A stretch of 64,000 nucleotides of DNA from Exilibacterium sp. Its GTDB lineage: Bacteria; Pseudomonadota; Gammaproteobacteria; Pseudomonadales; Cellvibrionaceae. Below the pieces are notes generated by a model. The model searched no databases. It saw only the letters and a program-made list of their open reading frames with translations, and had not been told where the DNA came from. The stretch lies in contig JANQMH010000053.1 in assembly GCA_028280195.1 (NCBI GenBank), positions 1 through 64,000 of the forward strand, read 5' to 3'. Positions 20,937 to 28,357 of the stretch are shown here, piece by piece (positions within the stretch are counted from its first letter, which is position 1; each line of letters begins with the position of its first letter). Both the position numbers and the translations under genes were made by a program.

Positions 20937-21001
20937 AAGCTTATCCTGTCGAATGGTTTCGCCTGTTATTGTAGAGTGATAAGGTCTTTGGCCGCTGGTA
21001 T

Positions 21002-22003
21002 TCAGTCTCCCGAATGCGGGTACAGTACGACCAGATCTGCCGCTTTTTCCACAGCCACGACATTGAATGCCGACTCCAGAGCGGCGATGGCGCGGTCTTT
21101 ACGGCGCACATCGATCACCGCCACGACTTCGATATCTGCTAATGACTCATTACCGAGCCTGATTTCACCGCTGAAATAGCGACTCAGGTCTGCCACCACA
21201 GCGGCAAAACGCTCGCCGTTATATACCTGCCTGCCCTCGCGCCAGGAGGCCGCCGCCGCGGCGTCCACCTGCTGCAGTTTGACGCTGCCGGCGCCCGCCG
21301 CCAGTGTCAGCTGCTGGTCGCCGGTCAGCAGGGCCTCGGGTTGGAAATCCGCGGCGACCAGTTTGTCGATATCCACCGCGGCGCTGTCGCCGTGCCTGCT
21401 GACACCGACGCGGCCCTCGATAACCGTGATTACACTGGCGGTATCGCTGCTGCGCACGGTAAAGCGGGTGCCCAGCACCCGCACTGAGCCGAGTGGCATC
21501 TGCACCACAAACGGCCGCTCTTGATCGGGGCTGATATCGAAGAAAACCTCCCCTTTTTGCAGCACCACCAGCCGTTGCTGTCGCTGCAGTTTTACCGCCA
21601 GGCTGGAATCGGTGTTCAGGTGCAGGCGGGAGCCGTCGGCCAGCTTAACCCGCTGCTGTTGTCCGGTTTCTGTCTGGTAGCGCACGCCGTCGATATCGGA
21701 CCATAACTGCAGTGCCAGGATCAGTACAAACCCGGCAAAGGTCGCGGCGATGGCGGCGGGGCGGCGATACCAGCTGACCGCCGCCGCGGCGCCCGCCTGT
21801 GTCGCGGGCGGCAGGTTTTCCAGCGCCGCCAGTCGCTGCCAGTGCCGTTCGGCATCGATATAGGCGCGCTGGTGTTGCGGCCGCTGCCGCAGCCAGGCGA
21901 AAAAGGCGCGCCGCTGGGCGGCGGTCAGTTGCGGCGACTGCAGTCGCACCAGCCATTCTGTGGCGGTGCGGGTGGTAATGTCGTCCGGTGTGTCGTCAGT
22001 CAT
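21002..22003 (-). CDS. FecR-family anti-sigma/sigma regulator
   Basis: This inner-membrane protein of about 333 aa relays the signal from the STN receptor to the ECF sigma factor. The N-terminal DUF4880 segment (EWLVRLQSPQLTAAQRRAF) is cytoplasmic. One transmembrane helix follows at about 85-103 (IAATFAGFVLILALQLW), then the periplasmic FecR domain (LGTRFTVRSSDTASVITVIEGRV). ATG 22003 was preferred to an in-frame TTG at 22009. It lies between fecI-like and fecA-like genes, the classical order. Confidence 0.9.
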   Translation of the reverse strand: MTDDTPDDITTRTATEWLVRLQSPQLTAAQRRAFFAWLRQRPQHQRAYIDAERHWQRLAALENLPPATQAGAAAAVSWYRRPAAIAATFAGFVLILALQLWSDIDGVRYQTETGQQQRVKLADGSRLHLNTDSSLAVKLQRQQRLVVLQKGEVFFDISPDQERPFVVQMPLGSVRVLGTRFTVRSSDTASVITVIEGRVGVSRHGDSAAVDIDKLVAADFQPEALLTGDQQLTLAAGAGSVKLQQVDAAAAASWREGRQVYNGERFAAVVADLSRYFSGEIRLGNESLADIEVVAVIDVRRKDRAIAALESAFNVVAVEKAADLVVLYPHSGD

Positions 22004-22066
22004 GTTCAAAGCTCGTTTGGCCCGCTGGCGCCTGGCCGTCTGCGCCCGGCTCCGCTGGTAAGTTTG

Positions 22067-22582
22067 TTACTGCCGTTGAGGCTCGCACTGCCGCCGCAAA
22101 TGTGCCAGGGCACGAATCAGGTACTTTTCCACGGTACTGACCGAAACCCCCAACTCGGTACTGATTTCCCGGTAACTCTTGCCCTCGGCGCGGCTCAACA
22201 GAAAGGCGCGGCGCACGCTTTCCGGCAGTTGATTCACCGCCGCCAGCACAGCGTCCAATTCGTACTGCGCGCAAACGGCCTGCTCCGGCGACACGGCGTC
22301 GCCGCGGCCGTTGGCCTCGCCGCTGAGACGCCACTCGCAGTGCTGCTGGCGGCGCTGCTTGCGCATTCTGTTGAGGGCCAGGTTGGCGGCGGTCTTGTAC
22401 AGATAAGCCCTGGCGTTTTCCAGCTGCTCCGGCGCCTTTGCCCGCAGCAGGTTGTGGTAGGCATCCTGAGCGATATCCTCGGCCTCGTGCGGATCGGCCA
22501 GCTTCGCAGTCAGAAAACGCAGTAAGCCACTGTTATGTTCCTGAAATATCGATTGCAGGAAGTTAACGCTTTTGCTTTTCAT
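22067..22582 (-). CDS. ECF sigma factor, FecI type
   Basis: This 171-aa sigma-70 family protein has region 2 (LRFLTAKLADPHEAEDIAQDAY) and region 4 (QLPESVRRAFLLSRAEGKSYREIS, then VSVSTVEKYLIRALAHLRRQ). The first few residues of each match FecI-like factors. It should direct RNA polymerase to the receptor promoter when FecR is activated. It is the first gene of the fecI-fecR-fecA-like run. Confidence 0.9.
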   Translation of the reverse strand: MKSKSVNFLQSIFQEHNSGLLRFLTAKLADPHEAEDIAQDAYHNLLRAKAPEQLENARAYLYKTAANLALNRMRKQRRQQHCEWRLSGEANGRGDAVSPEQAVCAQYELDAVLAAVNQLPESVRRAFLLSRAEGKSYREISTELGVSVSTVEKYLIRALAHLRRQCEPQRQ

Positions 22583-22967
22583 CGTCTCTAATTTCAGTCA
22601 CCGGAATGCTGAACTTCAGCCTGTTATTTTATCCAGAGTCCCTGTTGTATCCCGTTACTGCAGCTAAAACACCGCCATGGGCTCGGGCCTCCATGGCTTT
22701 TTTCAATTATATTTGCTTTATTAATGTGTTTTGTAAATGATACAAGAAAAGGTTTGACAGTGGTAATTGTGTAATACAAAATATTTTTCAGCGGGCGCCG
22801 ACAATGCGCACTGCAGCGCGCCTTACCTGCCCAAAGCGGCGTGACTCACTCTGTTCACGGCGGTGTGCCCAGTTCATCGCAGTGCCTGATACACACAATA
22901 ACCCATAATCACAAGGCTTGTGACCTGCCGACAGGGCTGTCAGCTTAAGACTGGAGAGATGATGCCG
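22583..22967. other. divergent promoter region (sigma factor / paaK)
   Basis: This AT-rich spacer has no gene. On the plus strand TTGACA at 22754-22759 and CAAAAT at 22777-22782 (17-bp spacer) form a possible promoter for paaK, about 180 bases before its start. Confidence 0.4.
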
Positions 22968-24260
22968 ATGTTGAAGCCGCAGCAGGGCCTGCACCCGATT
23001 GAGACGGCCAGTGTGGATGAGCTGCGCGCCCTGCAGCTGCAGCGCCTGCGCTGGTCACTGAACCACGCCTATACCAATTCCACCTTCTATCGCGGCCATT
23101 TCGACAGCCATGGCGTGCATCCCGATGAGCTGCGCAGCCTGGAAGACCTGGCCAGGTTTCCCTTCACCGCCAAGCAGGACCTGCGCGACAATTACCCTTT
23201 CGGCATGTTTGCCGTGCCGCAGTCGCGGGTGGTCAGGGTGCACGCCTCCAGCGGCACCACCGGCAAACCCACCGTTGTCGGCTACAGCAAAAACGATATC
23301 GACACCTGGGCGCAGGCGGTGGCGCGGTCGATTTATGCCGCCGGCGGGCGCCCCGGTGACAAAGTCCATGTCTCCTATGGTTACGGCCTTTTTACCGGCG
23401 GCCTCGGCGCCCACTACGGTGCCGAGGCGCTGGGCTGCATGGTGATTCCCATGTCCGGCGGGCAGACGGAGAAGCAGGTGATGCTGATCCGCGATTTTGA
23501 TCCCGATGTGATTATGGTCACGCCCTCTTATATGCTCAATATTGTCGACGAACTGGAGCGCCAGGGTGCCGACCCCCGGCAGTTGGCGCTGCGCACGGGC
23601 ATTTTCGGCGCCGAGCCGTGGACCGATTCCATGCGCCGCGAGCTGGAGGCCAGGGCCGGTATCGACGCGGTGGATATCTACGGGCTGTCCGAGGTGATCG
23701 GCCCCGGGGTGGCGCAGGAGTGTGTGGAAAGCAAGGACGGCCCGACGGTGTGGGAGGACTGGTTCTATCCGGAGATTATCGACCCGGCCAGCGGCGAGGT
23801 AGTGCCTGATGGCGAGGAGGGCGAACTGGTTTTCACCAGCCTGACCAAGGAGGCGATGCCGGTGATTCGCTATCGCACCCGCGATCTGACCCGGCTGTTG
23901 CCGGGCAGCGCCAGGGTGATGCGGCGCATCGGCAAGATTACCGGGCGCAGTGACGATATGATGATCATTCGCGGGGTCAATGTATTTCCCACCCAGATCG
24001 AGGAGCTGCTGCTGGATTTCGCCGAGTTGTCGCCGCACTACCAGATCGAACTGACGCGCAGCGGCAACCTGGACAATATGGCGGTGAAAGTCGAGTTAGA
24101 CCGCGGCAGTGAGAGCGTCGAAGTCGGGCAGTTGGGGCGCAAGCTGCAGCACCGCATCAAAACCATGATCGGTGTCAGCAGCGCTGTGGACATCGGGCAG
24201 CCGGGCAGTGTGGAGCGGTCGCAGGGTAAGGCCAAGCGTATTGTTGACAGGCGTAAGTAG
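22968..24260 (+). CDS. paaK: phenylacetate-CoA ligase family enzyme
   Basis: This AMP-forming ligase of 430 aa activates phenylacetate or a related aryl acid with CoA and ATP. The P-loop-like ASSGTTGKPTVVGYS, the PaaK signature YGYGLFTGGLGAHYGAE (first part) and GLSEVIGPGVAQEC are present, with hinge RIGKITGRSDDMM. It lacks neighbouring paaABCDE genes, so its acid may be something other than phenylacetate. In-frame ATGs lie at 22959, 22962 and 22968; GGAGAG at 22953-22958 best fits the last. It converges on an IclR regulator. Confidence 0.88.
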   Translation: MLKPQQGLHPIETASVDELRALQLQRLRWSLNHAYTNSTFYRGHFDSHGVHPDELRSLEDLARFPFTAKQDLRDNYPFGMFAVPQSRVVRVHASSGTTGKPTVVGYSKNDIDTWAQAVARSIYAAGGRPGDKVHVSYGYGLFTGGLGAHYGAEALGCMVIPMSGGQTEKQVMLIRDFDPDVIMVTPSYMLNIVDELERQGADPRQLALRTGIFGAEPWTDSMRRELEARAGIDAVDIYGLSEVIGPGVAQECVESKDGPTVWEDWFYPEIIDPASGEVVPDGEEGELVFTSLTKEAMPVIRYRTRDLTRLLPGSARVMRRIGKITGRSDDMMIIRGVNVFPTQIEELLLDFAELSPHYQIELTRSGNLDNMAVKVELDRGSESVEVGQLGRKLQHRIKTMIGVSSAVDIGQPGSVERSQGKAKRIVDRRK

Positions 24261-24280
24261 TGGGTCGGAGTAGCGCGATG

Positions 24281-24327
24281 CGGGGTCGGAGTCATTTTTC
24301 AAAAAACAAAAAATGACTCCGACCCCG
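24281..24327. repeat. 19-bp inverted repeat
   Basis: Arms 24281-24299 and 24309-24327 are perfectly complementary (CGGGGTCGGAGTCATTTTT and its complement) around a short A-rich loop. It follows the paaK stop by 20 bases and could act as a hairpin terminator. Similar GGGGTCxGAGTCATTT words are common around REP-type transposase elements in marine gammaproteobacteria; that link is from general knowledge. Confidence 0.6.
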
Positions 24328-24564
24328 ATTGTGCCGACTTACCTTCAGTGTTCTTAACAGATGTTGTTGGGACTGCGGTGGTAGGTCCTAACCCGGTCAG
24401 GGTCTGGGGTTCGGGACTCTCGACAGCAGGGATGCTGGCGAGGAGCCCCCACGGATGGGTTTACGGCGGGTCTCGAACCCCAGACCCTGACTGGGTTAGG
24501 GCCGGGTCGGCCACCACCGTTGTTTCTTAAAATCAGTGCCATTCAACTCCGACCCCGATTGTGC
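24316..24564. repeat. segment bounded by a 19-bp direct repeat
   Basis: The words at 24316-24334 and 24546-24564 are identical (ACTCCGACCCCGATTGTGC). They bracket a 211-bp insert that contains the conserved-tip palindrome. This looks like duplicated flanks of an insertion, or a recombination product. Confidence 0.6.
24377..24518 (+). repeat. conserved-tip palindrome, copy A
   Basis: Arms 24377-24417 and 24470-24518 are nearly complementary, with a few mismatches. The 52-nt tip at 24418-24469 matches copies B and C (52.2-52.5 kb) at 49 of 52 positions. The tip has a small inner hairpin (GCAGGGATGC) and the block AGCCCCCACGGATGGGTTTA. It sits between the 3' ends of paaK and the IclR gene. Confidence 0.8.
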
Positions 24565-24594
24565 GGCCGCCGGCATTTCCGGCACCTGGCTGTC

Positions 24595-25395
24595 TCAATA
24601 CTGAATCAGCGTCGCCTCAATATTGCGCACCATATTCCTTAGCTGGGGCGCGACCTCCCGCTGCAGATAGTCCTCTTTCAGGCGGTAGGCGGGGCCGCCG
24701 CAATTGAAGGAAAAAATGGTGCCCTGGTTCATGACCAGCGGTACCGCTACGCCGTTGACGTCGCGGTTCCACTCGCCGATGACACAACAAAAGCCGTGCC
24801 GCTGGTAGAACTCGACCGCCTCCTGCAGTCTTTCCCGCAGCGCCGGCCAGTCTCTGCCGGCCTTTTGCTTGACATGGCTGAGAAAGTATTCCCGTTCATC
24901 AGCCGGCAGCGCCGCCAGGTAGGCGCGGCCGATGGCGCTGGTGGGCAGTGGCACGCGGTCGCCGATTTCGCTGCGAAAAGTGGTGACCGTGGCCGGGGCA
25001 CAGTACTCCACATAGATCATGTCCAGGCGGTCGCGGCTGGCCAGGCCCACCGCCGTATCGGTCTGCCGCGCCAGCTCCTGCATCAGCGGCCGGGCGATGC
25101 GGCGAATGGCGAGGTTGGAAATAAAGGCATAACCCAGCGCCAGGACACCGCTGTCGAGCTGGTATTTTTCCAGTCGCCCGGAGTAGCTCAGGTATCCCAG
25201 CTCGGTGAGCGTATAGGTAATGCGCGAAACACTGGAGCGCGGCAGGCCGGTGCGGGCGCTGATCTCCTGGTTGCCGAGAAAGCCGTCGCCGGGCTGGAAG
25301 GCGCGCAGCACGTTCAGGCCGCGCGCCAGGGCTTCGATAAACTTGCGATCAGTTTCCCCTTCCCTGCTGCGCGGCAGCCCGGTGAGTTTGCTCAT
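24595..25395 (-). CDS. IclR-family transcriptional regulator
   Basis: This 266-aa protein has an N-terminal winged HTH (residues ~17-80, FIEALARGLNVLRAF; ISARTGLPRSSVSRITYTL) and a C-terminal effector domain (LPTSAIGRAYLAALP). The PcaR/PobR-like opening suggests control of aromatic acid catabolism. It is adjacent to paaK, convergent, and upstream of no operon of its own. The likely target is paaK or the ferredoxin gene, by inference only. Confidence 0.88.
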   Translation of the reverse strand: MSKLTGLPRSREGETDRKFIEALARGLNVLRAFQPGDGFLGNQEISARTGLPRSSVSRITYTLTELGYLSYSGRLEKYQLDSGVLALGYAFISNLAIRRIARPLMQELARQTDTAVGLASRDRLDMIYVEYCAPATVTTFRSEIGDRVPLPTSAIGRAYLAALPADEREYFLSHVKQKAGRDWPALRERLQEAVEFYQRHGFCCVIGEWNRDVNGVAVPLVMNQGTIFSFNCGGPAYRLKEDYLQREVAPQLRNMVRNIEATLIQY

Positions 25396-25418
25396 TGCTG
25401 CGGGCGCCCGGCAGGGCC

Positions 25419-25739
25419 CTAATACTGTGATTCTGGCAGCCGTACGATCAGGCCGTCGAGTTCCTCGGTGACCTCGATCTGGCAGCTCAGGCGGCTGTTG
25501 TCGCGCGGATCGGGCGTAGCTTCCAGCATTTCCTTCTCGATATCACTGGCGGGACCGACCTTTGCCGTCCAGTTCTCGTCGACATAGCAATGGCAGGTGG
25601 CACAGGCGCAGGCGCCGCCGCACTCGGCCAGAATGCCGTCGATCATATTGTCGACGGCGCCCTGCATCACGGAATTGCCGACGGGCACATCGATTTCATA
25701 CTCCGCACCGTTGGCTTCGATATAGGTAATCTGAGGCAT
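25419..25739 (-). CDS. [2Fe-2S] ferredoxin, adrenodoxin type
   Basis: This 106-aa electron carrier has the cluster motif C-x5-C-x2-C (ECGGACACATCHC) and a fourth Cys in RLSCQIEV. Such ferredoxins feed cytochromes P450 or ring hydroxylases; no such partner is in the window. I used ATG 25739 (MPQITYIEANG), which matches the family start and has AAAGG upstream; the frame extends further 5' without a family match. It is 23 bases from the IclR start and reads in the same direction. Confidence 0.9.
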   Translation of the reverse strand: MPQITYIEANGAEYEIDVPVGNSVMQGAVDNMIDGILAECGGACACATCHCYVDENWTAKVGPASDIEKEMLEATPDPRDNSRLSCQIEVTEELDGLIVRLPESQY

Positions 25740-26042
25740 AGGGTAAAACCTTTTTGCTGCGTAGTTATCCCGGTCAGGCGCCGTGCTTCCGGGCACCGCG
25801 GCCGTAGCGCGGGGATAGTTTGTCAAACGCCACTGACACGGCGCGCCGCCAGCAGTTTACCTGCTTTTGCCGGCGGTGCAACCGAGCCGGCTGGTCAAAT
25901 TACAGGCAGGGTTTCCAGTGCCTGAGGCTTTATATGCCTGAGGTTCATCTGCCGCGATACTGGAGACTGTCACAGGCGCCTTGGTTGCAGGCTGGCGGTG
26001 CGGGGGTAAGTGGACGATATACCGGCACAGCGTCGAGCACGC
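25740..26042. other. intergenic spacer
   Basis: No gene was seen. It holds the small palindrome GTTTGTCAAAC near 25817 and a 9-bp direct repeat TGCCTGAGG near 25920 and 25936; neither has an obvious role. Confidence 0.4.
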
Positions 26043-26750
26043 TTAGCGTGCAAGCAGCTTAGTGACAGCGCGGATGGTAAAGTCGGCATAGTCGCCGGCG
26101 CTGACCCCCTCTTTGGCAAAGCGCCAGTTTTTCAGGTACCAGTTCTGGATCATGGCGATAATCGACGAGCCGACCATGCCGGCGTCGATCAGCGGGTCGA
26201 AAGTACCCTGCTGCTGGCCGCTTTCCACCACTTCGCGAAACATATTGACATCGCGTATCTCCATGCCCTTGGCCATTTCTTTCTGGCGCCTGGTCATGCT
26301 CCTGGTTTCCATGAAAATAAACTGATACCAGGGCTGGAACATCTCGCCCATATAGATATAGACGCGAATCGACATTTCCAGGCGCGAGCGCGGGTCCTGT
26401 ATCTGATTGACAAACTGGCGGCCGGTATTGGCCATGTGTACGTCCATAAAAGATTCGATCATATCGGCCAGGTCATCCTTGCTGCCGATATAGTTGTAGA
26501 GCCCGCCCATGCTGATGCCGGTCTCGCGGCTCAGGTCGCGCAGGCTCATGGCTTCGAAGCTGTGGCGTCCCGACAGCCGGAAGGTAGCCCGCAGTATCTT
26601 CTCCAGATTGGGAACGGCGGCATCCTCGCGCTGCACCTGGATGCGACTGGAGAACGCGTGGAACAGCGCCCGGTAAATGGAAGACTGGTTAAACGGCATT
26701 TTTTGCTTGAAGGCGTGAATGGACGAGTTATGGGGCCAGGATTCAGACAT
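26043..26750 (-). CDS. TetR-family transcriptional regulator
   Basis: This 235-aa protein has its HTH at about residues 48-95 (ILRATFRLSGRHSFEAMSLRDL; ETGISMGGLYNYIGSKDDL) and a helical ligand domain. It has an unusually long N-terminal stretch of ~45 residues before the HTH, so a later start (Met18) is possible; no clear ribosome site distinguishes them. It lies near the epoxide hydrolase, a plausible target. Confidence 0.85.
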   Translation of the reverse strand: MSESWPHNSSIHAFKQKMPFNQSSIYRALFHAFSSRIQVQREDAAVPNLEKILRATFRLSGRHSFEAMSLRDLSRETGISMGGLYNYIGSKDDLADMIESFMDVHMANTGRQFVNQIQDPRSRLEMSIRVYIYMGEMFQPWYQFIFMETRSMTRRQKEMAKGMEIRDVNMFREVVESGQQQGTFDPLIDAGMVGSSIIAMIQNWYLKNWRFAKEGVSAGDYADFTIRAVTKLLAR

Positions 26751-26894
26751 GGTGGATGCTTTGCTTGCTGCTCTGTTGTCGTTATTTGTTAGTAGTTATC
26801 AGTGCTTGTTTATCAATTTGTAATTATTTGTCGCAGGGCGGAGTTTGAATATAACCCATTAAAACTGCGCAGTACATTGCGTGCTGCATTGACT

Positions 26895-26980
26895 GGAAGC
26901 TGTTTCATCATTCTCGGCGGTAGCGAGGCGAGTGATAAGCACATTGAGACGGAACTCCGCCGCAGTCGGGAGTTGACTCG
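26895..26980 (+). repeat. 86-bp palindromic repeat, copy 1 (decayed arm)
   Basis: The left part (GGAAGCTGTTTCATCATTCT at 26895 onward, then GTAGCGAGGCGAGTGAT) matches the repeat at 45261-45346. The right arm (CCGCCGCAGTCGGGAGTT) is only partly complementary. It lies in the 330-bp spacer between the TetR gene and the epoxide hydrolase gene, which has no coding sequence. The 3' flank has further small palindromes (GCGAGCGCTCGC near 27004). Confidence 0.7.
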
Positions 26981-27080
26981 CCCCCTGGGGCTCGTTATAG
27001 AATAGCGAGCGCTCGCTCGGTTGGTAAGATAATTGTAATAAAGCCGGGCAGGGCGGATGAGTGATGATGCGGAGGTGCCG

Positions 27081-28034
27081 ATGCCGGCCATAGGGCACCG
27101 TCAAGTGGCGGTTAATGATATCGAGCTGCATATTGCCGAACTGGGCGACGGTCCGCTGGTGTTGCTGCTGCACGGCTTTCCGGAGCTTTGGTATTCGTGG
27201 CGCCGGCAGCTGCCGGCGCTGGCTGCGGCGGGTTACCGGGCGGTGGCGGTGGATATGCCGGGCTACGGCGATTCCGACAAACCCGAGCAGCTCGGCCGCT
27301 ACAATCAGGTGGCGCTGGCGGCGGATATTGCCGAACTGGCAACACAGCTGGGTTATCCCGAGTTTGTCGTCGTCGGGCACGACTGGGGGGCACCGACGGC
27401 CTGGCACAGCGCGCTGCTCTATCCCGAGCGGGTGAAGGCGGTGGCGGGTCTGAGCGTGCCCTACGGTGGTCGCCCCCCGGCGCCACCGACCCAGGGGTTC
27501 CGCCGGCTGTTCAAGGACACTTTCTTTTATATGCTGTACTTCCAGCAGCCCGGCGTGGCGGAGCGCGAGCTGGAGGCGGACCTGCCGCGTTTTTTGCGCT
27601 CCTTCATCTACAGCTGCTGCGGTGAAAACCCGCGGGACTACCTGCGCTCGGCGGGCTTTGCGCCAACGGCGACGCTACTCGACACCATGCCCGACCCGGC
27701 GCAAATGCCGCCCTGGATCAGCGACGCCGACCTGCAGTACTACATTGATGCGTTCTCCCGATCGGGCCTGCGCGGCCCTCTTAACTACTATCGCAATCTC
27801 GATACCACCTGGAGCCTCACCGCGCACCTGCAGGACAGGAAAATACAACAGCCGGCACTGTTCATTGCCGGTGACAGGGACCCCGTGCCCAAGCTGGGCG
27901 GCGAATTGAAACGCATGGAGCGCTGCGTGCCGCAGCTGGAAAAAGTGATGATTCCCGGTGTCGGGCACTGGACCCAGCAAGAGGCTCCGGATGCGGTCAA
28001 TGCCGCCTTGCTGGCATTTCTGTCCGGACATTGA
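27081..28034 (+). CDS. alpha/beta hydrolase, epoxide hydrolase type
   Basis: This 317-aa enzyme likely opens epoxides to diols. It has the HGFPE oxyanion motif (31-35), nucleophile D101 in GHDWGAPTAW, and His296 in GVGHW; a cap domain with Tyr residues lies between. I chose ATG 27081 over ATG 27057 because GGAGG lies five bases before it. It is followed by a TonB receptor and could act on imported terpenoid or aromatic epoxides. Haloalkane dehalogenases share the fold but lack the HGxPE motif seen here. Confidence 0.88.
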   Translation: MPAIGHRQVAVNDIELHIAELGDGPLVLLLHGFPELWYSWRRQLPALAAAGYRAVAVDMPGYGDSDKPEQLGRYNQVALAADIAELATQLGYPEFVVVGHDWGAPTAWHSALLYPERVKAVAGLSVPYGGRPPAPPTQGFRRLFKDTFFYMLYFQQPGVAERELEADLPRFLRSFIYSCCGENPRDYLRSAGFAPTATLLDTMPDPAQMPPWISDADLQYYIDAFSRSGLRGPLNYYRNLDTTWSLTAHLQDRKIQQPALFIAGDRDPVPKLGGELKRMERCVPQLEKVMIPGVGHWTQQEAPDAVNAALLAFLSGH

Positions 28035-28357
28035 TCGATGCCGATCCCCGGATTAACCGAAACGGCGATTTTCCGGCTGCAGTGAATAACTGTGTTGAGG
28101 TATTGCCGATAACTATCGTCTTAGCTATGCCTTACAACGGGCTTGAAAAAAAACGATTTGGTGTGCGCGACTGACCCGTTTGCACAACAGTCCGTACAGC
28201 AGTTGGTACAAAAACGACCCGCATGGCCGCGAGGCGATCGGGTTGGCCGCGATACCAGCGGTGCGAGGAGACGGCAATGCAGATACGCCATTGTTCAGCG
28301 ATGCGGTCTGGATTGCGGATGTAGAACTCAAATTACCCCAAGGGGGACAAACGACGA
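28035..28357. other. leader region of TonB receptor gene
   Basis: This gene-free stretch runs up to the receptor ATG. An open stretch at 28180-28374 (TTG start) overlaps the receptor start and has no family match I recognise. AAGGGGGA just before 28358 is the ribosome site. Confidence 0.4.

Noticed and set aside
24377-24518. Interpretation of the palindrome as a tRNA or integron attC site
   Set aside because: No cloverleaf or CCA end, and no integrase or gene cassettes nearby; the long perfect arms fit a plain hairpin better.
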